Positions 25,787-32,045 of a stretch of DNA of 32,045 nt are shown piece after piece. The position numbers and the translations under genes were made by a program. The first letter of the stretch is position 1. Each line of letters starts with the position of its first letter. Source of the stretch: JBGCEZ01 sp045106735 (GTDB taxonomy: Bacteria > Planctomycetota > Phycisphaerae > Phycisphaerales > SM1A02); the NCBI GenBank assembly GCA_045106735.1, contig JBGCEZ010000025.1, positions 1 to 32,045 on the forward strand, written 5' to 3'. The notes beneath the pieces are model-generated. The model saw only the letters and a list, made by a program, of their open reading frames with translations. It was not told the DNA's origin and ran no database searches.

Positions 25787-26997
25787 ACGTACTCAGCGCC
25801 ATGCTCGTTGACTCGTACCGTGAACTGAACAGCAAGAAGCTGTTCTGGATCACGATGATTCTCTCGGCCCTTGTCGTTCTGGTCTTTCTGGCCATCGGAC
25901 TGAACGAACGCGGCCTGACGATCTCAATTCCGTTCAAGACGTTCCAGGTTCCGTTCCCGATCGATTCCACGGTCGTGCCCGAAGAGCTGTTCCTCAAGCA
26001 ATACTTCATCCAGTTCGGTATCGGCATCTGGCTGGCGTGGATTGCAACGGTGCTGGCCCTCTGCACCACGGCCGAGATGTTCCCGAACATGCTGTCCAAC
26101 GGCGCGATCGACATGATGCTGTCGAAGCCGGTGCGGCGGCTGACGATTTTCGGATCGCGCTACCTCTCCGGCCTCCTGTTCACCGCCCTGCAGGTGTTCG
26201 TCTTTACGTTCGCCTCCTTCCTGGTGCTGGGATTCAAGGTGGGCGCCTGGGAACCGGGCCTGTTCATCGCCGTGCCGGTGATGGTGGTGTTCTACTCGTA
26301 TCTCTTTGGCGTGTGCGTGCTCTTTGGCGTGCTGACGCGCTCGACGATCGCCGCCCTGCTGCTCACGCTGCTCGTGTGGTTCATGCTCTTCATCGTCCAT
26401 ACGGTCGACAGTGGCATGGTCGGATTCAAGTCGCTGATGGAAGCGACTCAGGAGCAGAGTTCGGCCCGAGTCGAAACGTCGGAAGTGCTTGTCGAGCGAC
26501 TCGAAACGCGACTGGAAGCCAACAAGTCGGAATCGACACCCGACCAGGAAGCCATTGCTTCGCTGGAACAGCGACTGGCGAGCGCGATCGAACGACGCGA
26601 TGGATTCCAGGCCGATGCCGATGACGCAGCCGGCAACGTGAAGTCGCTCGAGAAGTGGCACTCGATCACGCTCGGCGTGAAGACGGTCTTGCCCAAGACG
26701 GCCGAGACGATCATGTTGCTGGAACGCTGGCTTGTCAGCTCCGCTTCGCTCGACGAGGTCCGCGAGAACGCGCGGGACCAGGACGACGATGATGGTTCCG
26801 AAACGGTGACCGGCGACCCGGAACTCGATCTGCCTTCACGCGGCGAGCTCCAACGCTCGATCGAAGAGGAGATGCAGACCAAGATGGTGAACACGTTCCG
26901 CGATCGTTCACCGGCCTGGATCATCGGCACAAGCCTGGCCTTCGAGTTCTTCATCCTCGGCATCGCCGCGTGGATCTTTGTCCGCCGCGACTTCTGA
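25783..26997 (+). CDS. ABC-2-type exporter, permease with coiled-coil insert
   Basis: This 404-residue permease begins with a short cytoplasmic helix and TM1 (ITMILSALVVLVFLAIGL). A soluble loop with SIPFKTFQVPFPIDST is followed by TM2 (IGIWLAWIATVLALCTTAEMFPNML), a cluster of TMs to about residue 205 and a final TM (AWIIGTSLAFEFFILGIAAWIFVRRDF). The motif MLSKPVRRLTIFGSRYLSG is typical of the NosY/ABC-2 fold. About 180 residues lie between the fifth and last TM. The first 70 are strongly coiled-coil in character (LVERLETRLEANKSESTPDQEAIASLEQRL), and the remainder is acidic (DQDDDDGSE). The GTG start overlaps the ATPase stop. A perfect hairpin terminator follows. Confidence 0.88.
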   Translation: MNVLSAMLVDSYRELNSKKLFWITMILSALVVLVFLAIGLNERGLTISIPFKTFQVPFPIDSTVVPEELFLKQYFIQFGIGIWLAWIATVLALCTTAEMFPNMLSNGAIDMMLSKPVRRLTIFGSRYLSGLLFTALQVFVFTFASFLVLGFKVGAWEPGLFIAVPVMVVFYSYLFGVCVLFGVLTRSTIAALLLTLLVWFMLFIVHTVDSGMVGFKSLMEATQEQSSARVETSEVLVERLETRLEANKSESTPDQEAIASLEQRLASAIERRDGFQADADDAAGNVKSLEKWHSITLGVKTVLPKTAETIMLLERWLVSSASLDEVRENARDQDDDDGSETVTGDPELDLPSRGELQRSIEEEMQTKMVNTFRDRSPAWIIGTSLAFEFFILGIAAWIFVRRDF

Positions 26998-27022
26998 TCC
27001 GCGGACATCGCCCGCCATGAAC

Positions 27023-27061
27023 AACGCCCCGCGCCGGATGCTTGATCCGGCGCGGGGCGTT
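27023..27061. terminator. Strong intrinsic terminator after the ABC operon
   Basis: A perfect 17-bp stem (27023-27039 with 27045-27061) has a 5-nt loop GCTTG and is followed by TTCGTTT. Its left arm begins AACGCCCCGC, as in the hairpin at 14967. It ends the ABC operon 26 nt after its stop. Confidence 0.93.
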
Positions 27062-27121
27062 TCGTTTGGGGCAACTCGCTCGGGGCGGGTTGGGCGGAGG
27101 CCCATCGTTGAGCGGCCGGAC

Positions 27122-27219
27122 GTCAGTGGCCTCAGGTCAATGGCCGCAGGTAGATAGCCTCAGGCAAGTGGCCGCAGGCCAGCGGTCCCGTGCCAATGGT
27201 CCCGATCCAACGACCAAGC
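27122..27219 (+). repeat. Degenerate 14-nt (2x7) tandem array
   Basis: Seven 14-nt units are in phase, for example GTCAGTGGCCTCAG, GTCAATGGCCGCAG, GTAGATAGCCTCAG and GCAAGTGGCCGCAG, which themselves split into two heptads. It lies in the convergent spacer between the ABC permease and pruA, ending 17 nt before the pruA stop codon. Confidence 0.75.
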
Positions 27220-27236
27220 CCCCGAACCCGCGCGAA

Positions 27237-28868
27237 TCAGTCGAGGAATCCGTAGCGGTAGTTCGTCGCCGGGACGAACGTTTCTTTGATCGTCCGCGGG
27301 CTCACCCAGCGCTGCAGGTTCATCGCGCTGCCGGCCTTGTCATTGGTGCCGCTGGCCCGCGCGCCGCCGAAGGGCTGCTGGCCGACGACCGCGCCGGTCG
27401 GCTTGTCGTTGATGTAGAAGTTGCCGGCCGCGTAGCGAAGCGTGTCCATCGCCTGGGCGATCGCCGTTCGGTCGGTGGCAAAGACCGCACCGGTCAAACC
27501 GTACGGGCTCGTCTCGTCGACGATTTCGAGCATGCCCTGCCAGTCGGCGTCTTCGTACACGTAGACGGTGAGGATCGGGCCGAAGATCTCCTCGGCCATC
27601 GACTCGTAGTTCGGCGTGGACGCCTGAATCAACGTCGGCCGCACGAACCAACCCTTGGAGCTGTCGCACGCGCCGCCGGCAATGACTTCCGCGTCGCTCG
27701 ACGCCTTGGCCCGGTCGATGTAGCCCTTGCACTTCTCGAACGAAGCCTTGTGGATGACCGCGCCCATGTAGTTGCTGAACTCGCCGACATCGCCCTGGGT
27801 GATGCCGTCGATCTCCGCGACGAGTTGATCCTTGATGCGGTCCCACATGCTCCGCGGGATGTAGGCCCGGCTGGCCGCCGAGCACTTCTGGCCCTGAAAT
27901 TCGTAGGCCCCGCGGATCATCGCGGTCACGACGGACTGATCTTCGCTCGACGGGTGGACGACGATGAAGTCCTTGCCTCCGGTCTCGCCCACCACGCGCG
28001 GGTAACTGCGGTAGGCGCCAAGGTTGTCGGCCATCTGCTTCCACAGGTGCCGGAAGACCGAAGTCGATCCGGTGTAGTGCATGCCGGCAAAGGACGGGTG
28101 CTTGAGCATCGCCGCGGTCACGTCGACCGGCTCGCCGGGGAGGAAGTTGATGACGCCGGCGGGCAATCCGGCGGCTTCGAGCAACTGCATGCCGACGTAG
28201 TTCGAGAGCAGCGAAGCCTGGGAGGGCTTCCAGATCGTGGTGTTGCCCATCAGCGCGGGCGCGGTGGACAGGTTGATCGCGATCGACGTGAAGTTGAACG
28301 GCGTGACGCTGTAGATGAAGCCTTCGAGCGGCCGAAGCTCCATGCGGTTCCACACGCCCTCGGGGGAGACGGGCGGTTGTTCGCCGGCGTACATGCCCTC
28401 GGCGTACATGCAGTTGAACTTCAGGAAGTCGATGAGCTCGCAGGCGGCATCGATTTCTGCCTGGTGGCAGGTCTTGGACTGGTTCAGCATGGTCGAGGCG
28501 TTGAGCCGCTGACGCCAGGGACCAGCCAGGAGGTCGGCGGCCCGGAGGAACACCGCGGCCCGTTCGCTCCACGGCATGGCGGACCAGTCACGCTGGGCGT
28601 CGAGGGCGGCGTCGATGGCCATCTCGATTTCGCGGGGACCCGCCTGGTGGCAGGTGGCGATGACCGTGCCGTGATCGTGGGGAATCGTGACATCCACGGT
28701 GTTGCCGGTGCGGACCTCGCGGCCGCCGATCACCAGCGGAATCTCAACGCGTTCGTTGAGCTGACGCTTGTATTCGGCCTGCAAGGCGTCGCGTTCGGCC
28801 GAGCCGGGCTCGTAGCCGAGGACCGGGGCATTGGCGGGATCGGGGACGGAGAAGATCGCGTTCGACAT
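27237..28868 (-). CDS. pruA: 1-pyrroline-5-carboxylate dehydrogenase (L-glutamate gamma-semialdehyde dehydrogenase)
   Basis: This 543-residue NAD-dependent aldehyde dehydrogenase of the single-domain ALDH4/PruA type oxidises glutamate gamma-semialdehyde (from P5C) to glutamate in proline breakdown. The catalytic Cys329 lies in GQKCSAASR and the general-base Glu295 in GETGGKD. ALDH4-typical stretches are SVTPFNFTSIAINL (187-200), IWKPS (212-216), HYTGSTSVFRHLW (264-276), EEIFGPILTVYVYED and QQPFGGARASGTNDKAG. Length matches eukaryote-like ALDH4A1 and planctomycete forms, not a PutA fusion; no proline dehydrogenase domain is attached or nearby. It is co-oriented with proC upstream, separated by a 349-nt repeat-bearing gap. 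Confidence 0.96.
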   Translation of the reverse strand: MSNAIFSVPDPANAPVLGYEPGSAERDALQAEYKRQLNERVEIPLVIGGREVRTGNTVDVTIPHDHGTVIATCHQAGPREIEMAIDAALDAQRDWSAMPWSERAAVFLRAADLLAGPWRQRLNASTMLNQSKTCHQAEIDAACELIDFLKFNCMYAEGMYAGEQPPVSPEGVWNRMELRPLEGFIYSVTPFNFTSIAINLSTAPALMGNTTIWKPSQASLLSNYVGMQLLEAAGLPAGVINFLPGEPVDVTAAMLKHPSFAGMHYTGSTSVFRHLWKQMADNLGAYRSYPRVVGETGGKDFIVVHPSSEDQSVVTAMIRGAYEFQGQKCSAASRAYIPRSMWDRIKDQLVAEIDGITQGDVGEFSNYMGAVIHKASFEKCKGYIDRAKASSDAEVIAGGACDSSKGWFVRPTLIQASTPNYESMAEEIFGPILTVYVYEDADWQGMLEIVDETSPYGLTGAVFATDRTAIAQAMDTLRYAAGNFYINDKPTGAVVGQQPFGGARASGTNDKAGSAMNLQRWVSPRTIKETFVPATNYRYGFLD

Positions 28869-29085
28869 GACGCCGGGCTCCGAGCGGTTCGGGGGACGGA
28901 AACAGATTCAGGGTTCGGGACGGCCGCCGGCCAGTCCGCGGGGCGGGCGGGCCGGGGCGGGGATCGTACCGCTGCTGACGCGGCGAGGCTCGGCCGGGGC
29001 CGAAGCGGCGGGCAATCGCCGCGGGCAGGCAGGCGGGCGGGATGGCCGGCGTGGCGGGCGGAGGGCGGGCCGTGGGCGGATTGCG

Positions 29086-29148
29086 GGCGGCGAGCGGCGA
29101 GCGGTGGGCGGTGGACGGCGGGCGGCGGGCGGCGAGCGGGACGCGGGT
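29086..29148 (+). repeat. Degenerate heptanucleotide tandem array (consensus RGCGGYG)
   Basis: Nine in-phase 7-nt units, such as GGCGGCG, AGCGGCG, AGCGGTG, GGCGGTG and GACGGCG, lie between proC and pruA. Weaker heptads continue on both sides (about 29050-29175). The remainder of gap 28869-29217 is very GC-rich, and I see no gene in it. Confidence 0.65.
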
Positions 29149-29217
29149 GGCTCACCGGTGGCGGACGACGGGCGGCGACCGGGCCGCGCGGCGTGAGATC
29201 ACCGGCGCACGGGGAGC

Positions 29218-30048
29218 TCAGCCGCCGGCGTCGGACGTATTCGCCGCATCGCCCAGCTGTTGGCCGCGATCGCGGGCCGCCCGCAATGCGTCGACCATCG
29301 TCTCGCGCAAGCCGCGAGCCTCCATCACGTCCACGGCGGCGGCAGTCGTCCCGCCAGGGGTCGTGACGACTCGGCGCAGGGCTTCAGCTTCCATGCTTGA
29401 CTCGCGCAGCATCCGCCCCGCCCCGATGATCGTCTGTTCCACCAGCAGGCGCGCGACCGCCGGTTCAAGATCCAGGGCCCGCGCCGCATCGGTCATGAGT
29501 TCCGCGAGCAGATACACGTACGCCGGCCCGCTGCCGCTGACCGCGGTCACCGCGTGCATGTGCGATTCGGGGACCATGGCCACACGTCCGACCGCACCGA
29601 AAATGTCGCGGCTCAGTGCTTCGTCGCCGGGCCGGGCCCCGTCGCCCAGGGCGATGCCCGTCATGCCCTCCCCTACCTGACACGGCGTGTTCGGCATGAC
29701 GCGGACGATTCGGGCGGCCTCGCCCAAGTGGGCACGAATGGCCGACGACTCGAGCCCGGCCATGATCGAAATCACGACACGCGATCGATCGAGCCGGCCG
29801 ATCCGGCGGGCGGTTTCGGCGAAGTGCTGCGGCTTGACGGCCAGCAGGATCTCATCGGCGGCGAGCACGTCGACGGTCGACGCCACCACCGGACAGTCCA
29901 GGGGGGCGAGGCGGTCGTGCCGGGCGGGGTCGTGCTCAACGATCAGGATCTCATCGGGCGCGAGGATCCTCGCGGCCAGCACCCCACGGGCGATGGCGAA
30001 TCCCATGTTCCCGCCCCCGACGATTCCCAGGCGTGGCTGACTCGACAT
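29218..30048 (-). CDS. proC: Pyrroline-5-carboxylate reductase
   Basis: This 276-residue enzyme reduces 1-pyrroline-5-carboxylate to L-proline with NAD(P)H, the last step of proline synthesis. The Rossmann motif is GIVGGGNMGFAIARGVL (8-24). LAVKPQHF, MPNTPCQVGEGMTGI and the C-terminal dimerisation/active-site block AVSGSGPAYVYLLAELMTDAA with VTTPGGTTAAA are all diagnostic. The ATG at 30048 has GGGAGC 7-8 nt upstream (GAAGGGAGCAACGCAATG). The longer open frame upstream belongs to the accA shadow. Only a short tail after VDALRAARDRGQQL is non-conserved. Confidence 0.97.
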   Translation of the reverse strand: MSSQPRLGIVGGGNMGFAIARGVLAARILAPDEILIVEHDPARHDRLAPLDCPVVASTVDVLAADEILLAVKPQHFAETARRIGRLDRSRVVISIMAGLESSAIRAHLGEAARIVRVMPNTPCQVGEGMTGIALGDGARPGDEALSRDIFGAVGRVAMVPESHMHAVTAVSGSGPAYVYLLAELMTDAARALDLEPAVARLLVEQTIIGAGRMLRESSMEAEALRRVVTTPGGTTAAAVDVMEARGLRETMVDALRAARDRGQQLGDAANTSDAGG

Positions 30049-30234
30049 TGCGTTGCTCCCTTCGCCGCTCGTCGCCGCTCGCCATTGGGTGCAGGCCAAG
30101 GCACGGACGGGCCAGACCGAGGCGTGCGGCGGCAACCGGCCGGTCCGCCGGCGAGCCACCGGCCGCGCCCACCGGCCGCGAATCAGCGTCCACGATGCGG
30201 CGAACGGGCCCCGAAAATGGCGGACGGCGGTCGG

Positions 30235-30240
30235 TACACT
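30235..30240 (+). promoter_or_regulatory. Candidate -10 box for accA; rest of the 309-nt divergent gap is featureless
   Basis: TACACT within GTACACTATTCGAGG would start transcription near 30247, leaving a leader of about 110 nt. The ten bases GTACACTATT also occur at the tatA promoter. No -35 is evident. The rest of 30049-30357 between proC and accA holds no ORF or hairpin I can support. Confidence 0.4.
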
Positions 30241-30357
30241 ATTCGAGGCAGCGTCGCCCCGCCGCGGCGGCTCCGTTGCCCCGGCGTCCATCGCCCGCCC
30301 GTTCATCCGCTCCTCGCGCTGCCCAATGAGCGCTTCCCGCTTCGGAAACGATTTGCC

Positions 30358-31338
30358 ATGAGCAGCGCCACGTTTGCCCTGCCCTTCGAACGCCCGATCG
30401 TCGACCTCGACCAACAGATCGAACGCCTGCGGGCCGGAAGCGATGCGTCCGGACTCGGTGACGAGATCGAACGGCTGCGAGAGACGCGCGACCAGATGGT
30501 CCGCAAGGTCTTCCAGGATCTCTCGGCTTGGGACACGGTGCGCGTGGCCCGCCACCCGGAACGGCCGCAGACGGCGGACTACATCCGGATGATCGCTCGC
30601 GACTTTCGCGAACTGCATGGCGACCGATTGTTCGGGGACGACCCGGCGATCGTGACCGGCCTCGGCCGGATCGGCCCCCACAAGTGCATGATCATCGGCC
30701 ACCGCAAGGGTCGCACGACTCCGGAAAAGATTCGCTGCCACTTCGGATGCGCCCACCCCGAGGGCTACCGCAAGGCGATGGCGAAAATGAAGTTCGCCGA
30801 GAAGTTCGGGCTTCCCATCGTGACGTTTGTGGATACCCCCGGCGCCTATCCCGGGCTGAAAGCGGAAGAGCGCGGCCAAGCCGAAGCCATCGCGATGAAC
30901 CTGCGGGAGATGAGTCGCCTTCGCGTCCCGATCGTGTCCGTGGTTATCGGTGAGGGTGGTTCTGGCGGCGCGCTCGGAATCGGCGTCGGCGATCGCGTGG
31001 CGATGATGCGCTACTCGTGGTACTCAGTGATCAGCCCGGAAGGCTGTGCGGCGATCCTCTGGAAGGAAGCCAACGAGACCACCAATGAGCAGGCGGCGGC
31101 GGCCCTGGCCCTGACCGCCGACGCGAATCTGAGCAACGGTCTGGTCGACGCGATCATCGAAGAACCGCTTGGCGGTGCCCATCGCGATCCTGCGGCCGCG
31201 GCCGATGCCGCCGAGCGGTGGATCGTTGATCAGGTCGCCGACCTGCGGCGATTCAATCCGCAGAACCTCGTGCGACTTCGTTACGAGAAGCTCCGCCGGA
31301 TCGGCGAACTCAGCGGCGGAGACCCCGGCGAAGGCTGA
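30358..31338 (+). CDS. accA: Acetyl-CoA carboxylase carboxyltransferase subunit alpha
   Basis: This 326-residue AccA transfers carboxyl from carboxybiotin to acetyl-CoA together with AccD (not in this window), giving malonyl-CoA for fatty acid synthesis. The N-terminal helical part (FERPIVDLDQQIERLR...LRETRDQMVRKVFQDLSAWDTVRVARHPERPQTADYI) is typical. The crotonase-fold core has GHRKGRTTPEKIRCHFGCAHPEGYRKAMAKMKFAEKF, FVDTPGAYPGLKAEERGQAEAIA and VIGEGGSGGALGIGVGDRVAMMRYSWYSVISPEGCAAILWK. These cover the oxyanion glycines and the CoA site. Length and order are normal, and the ATG is the first in the conserved region. Confidence 0.97.
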   Translation: MSSATFALPFERPIVDLDQQIERLRAGSDASGLGDEIERLRETRDQMVRKVFQDLSAWDTVRVARHPERPQTADYIRMIARDFRELHGDRLFGDDPAIVTGLGRIGPHKCMIIGHRKGRTTPEKIRCHFGCAHPEGYRKAMAKMKFAEKFGLPIVTFVDTPGAYPGLKAEERGQAEAIAMNLREMSRLRVPIVSVVIGEGGSGGALGIGVGDRVAMMRYSWYSVISPEGCAAILWKEANETTNEQAAAALALTADANLSNGLVDAIIEEPLGGAHRDPAAAADAAERWIVDQVADLRRFNPQNLVRLRYEKLRRIGELSGGDPGEG

Positions 31339-31423
31339 TCGAACGACCCTGAAACTCGCGATGCACGTGCCCGGCTCCGGATCTGATCGGTGGCCGGCCG
31401 ATACCGCGCGCCTTCCCCCTGCT

Positions 31424-31452
31424 TTGACCGATGGGCTTGGGGGCTCTATCAT
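31424..31452 (+). promoter_or_regulatory. Sigma-70-type promoter for the histone-like gene
   Basis: TTGACC (31424-31429), 17-nt spacer, TATCAT (31447-31452) is the best -35/-10 pair in the window. Transcription from about 31459 would give a leader of about 175 nt. That leader contains CGAGGGG...CCCCTCG pairing (about 31498-31527) and the palindrome at 31603-31616. The 294-nt gap 31339-31632 holds no gene. Confidence 0.7.
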
Positions 31453-31602
31453 ATTCAAGTCCGCGGGGACACCGAACACGCCCCAAACAGCGTGATCGAG
31501 GGGGCGGCCGGGATTTGATCCCCTCGCCGCCCCGGGCCAATGCCCTCTGTCTTTGATCGTCCGCCCGGGCATCGCTGCCCGCTGTCCGGCAGGCGACGTA
31601 CA

Positions 31603-31616
31603 GGCGATGCATCGCC
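31603..31616. other. Perfect 14-nt palindrome directly before the ribosome-binding site
   Basis: GGCGATGCATCGCC is self-complementary without a loop, so it fits a dimeric DNA-binding site or RNA dimerisation better than a hairpin. GGGAAGG (31617-31623) follows at once, about 10 nt before the GTG start. Confidence 0.5.
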
Positions 31617-31632
31617 GGGAAGGTCGCGAATC

Positions 31633-32045
31633 GTGGCCAGCAAAAAGACCAGATCGCGATCCACCACCTCTTCGAGCGTCTCGAAGTCGCGTCGCCCAGC
31701 GCCGACCAAGAAGTCGCCGGCGAAGAAGGCTCCGGCGAAGAAGTCGCCGACGAAGAACGCTCCGGCGAAGTCGGCCCCCAAGAAGACCGTCTCCAAGAAG
31801 GCGCCGGTCAAGAAGACCGCCCCGAAGAAGACCGTCTCCAAGAAGGCGCCCGTCAAGAAGACCGCTCCGAAGAAGACCGTCTCCAAGAAGGCGCCCGTCA
31901 AGAAGACCGCCCCGAAGAAGACCGTCTCCAAAAAGGCGCCCGTCAAGAAGACCGCCCCGAAGAAGACCGTCTCCAAGAAGACGCCCGTCAAGAAGACCGC
32001 CCCGAAGAAGACCGTCTCCAAGAAGGCGCCGGTCAAGAAGACCGC
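31633..32045 (+). CDS. Histone-H1-like lysine/alanine/proline-rich repeat protein, 3' end outside window
   Basis: 137 codons are visible from a GTG with GGGAAGG upstream, and the frame is open to the edge. After a basic Ser/Arg head (VASKKTRSRSTTSSSVSKSRRPAPTKK) comes a run of S/T-P-A-K-K and A-P-A-K-K motifs. A 15-residue unit KKTVSKKAPVKKTAP is then repeated. Such sequences behave like the C-terminal domain of histone H1 (for example HctB/BpH1-type proteins) and bind DNA through charge alone. There is no folded domain in the visible part. A nucleoid-compacting role is inferred; another possibility is a ribosome-associated or spacer tail of a larger protein whose domain lies beyond the edge. 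Confidence 0.75.
   Translation, partial: MASKKTRSRSTTSSSVSKSRRPAPTKKSPAKKAPAKKSPTKNAPAKSAPKKTVSKKAPVKKTAPKKTVSKKAPVKKTAPKKTVSKKAPVKKTAPKKTVSKKAPVKKTAPKKTVSKKTPVKKTAPKKTVSKKAPVKKT
31780..32045 (+). repeat. 45-bp coding tandem repeat, five copies plus a cut sixth
   Basis: Copies start at 31780, 31825, 31870, 31915, 31960 and 32005. They differ at only a few bases, including synonymous ones (CCGGTC/CCCGTC, GCC/GCT, AAG/AAA) and one Ala-to-Thr change in the fifth copy. Near identity at synonymous sites points to recent expansion or gene conversion. Confidence 0.95.

Noticed and set aside
27042..29366. Plus-strand open frame of 774 codons
   Set aside because: Opposite strand of pruA, which is unmistakable; the frame also runs through the repeat arrays on both sides.
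29218..30879. Extended 553-codon version of proC
   Set aside because: The first 277 codons are antisense to accA and the spacer; the Rossmann start and ribosome-binding site place the true start at 30048.
31780..32045. Possible CRISPR-like array of regular repeats
   Set aside because: The repeats are contiguous without spacers, in frame, and code for a lysine-rich protein.

Overview
The window looks like chromosomal DNA of a GC-rich planctomycete, most likely from the Phycisphaerae side of the phylum. The main reasons are the C-terminal dockerin-like D-x-D-G-D-G repeats with W/F-G-x-C endings on a secreted esterase (13716-14870), very high GC, long intergenic spacers filled with degenerate short tandem repeats, and gene content such as a planctomycete-style transglutaminase and a lysine-rich histone-like protein. 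The assignment is inference; there is no rRNA gene here to settle it.

Layout, left to right. A CocE/NonD-type hydrolase runs off the left edge (minus strand). Divergent from it is a tightly overlapping three-gene RND efflux operon: outer-membrane factor, membrane-fusion protein and pump (1655-8042). After a repeat-rich convergent spacer with a terminator come an AhpD-like CxxC protein and a divergent TetR regulator, with two related palindromes that could be its operators. Next is a minus-strand pair, a transglutaminase/esterase fusion translationally coupled to a DUF6714-like protein, facing away from a secreted PHB-depolymerase-type esterase with a dockerin-like tail. A strong hairpin and a tRNA-Val(CAC) follow. 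The minus-strand block 15185-19925 holds a DUF3482-type GTPase overlapping its DUF2868-type membrane partner, then a TatA/E protein. A spacer with a clear 11-nt tandem periodicity leads to an MltA-type lytic transglycosylase, a small polytopic membrane protein, a long UbiD-family decarboxylase whose C-terminal segment seems duplicated, and an ABC-2 exporter (ATPase plus permease). The last part carries 1-pyrroline-5-carboxylate dehydrogenase (pruA), pyrroline-5-carboxylate reductase (proC), acetyl-CoA carboxylase alpha (accA) and, at the right edge, a histone-H1-like protein built from 45-bp repeats.

Most genes are housekeeping or envelope functions in recognisable families. Functional groupings supported by overlap are the RND operon, the ABC exporter, the GTPase/DUF2868 pair and the transglutaminase-esterase/DUF6714 pair. 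PruA and ProC use the same metabolite, pyrroline-5-carboxylate, and lie head to tail.

The least ordinary signals are not in the genes. At least five spacers carry degenerate tandem arrays with unit lengths of 6, 7, 10, 11 and 14 (2x7) nt, several of them adjoining convergent or divergent gene ends. A related set of hairpin terminators shares an ACAACG(CCCCGC) arm. No CRISPR array, insertion sequence or prophage was seen.
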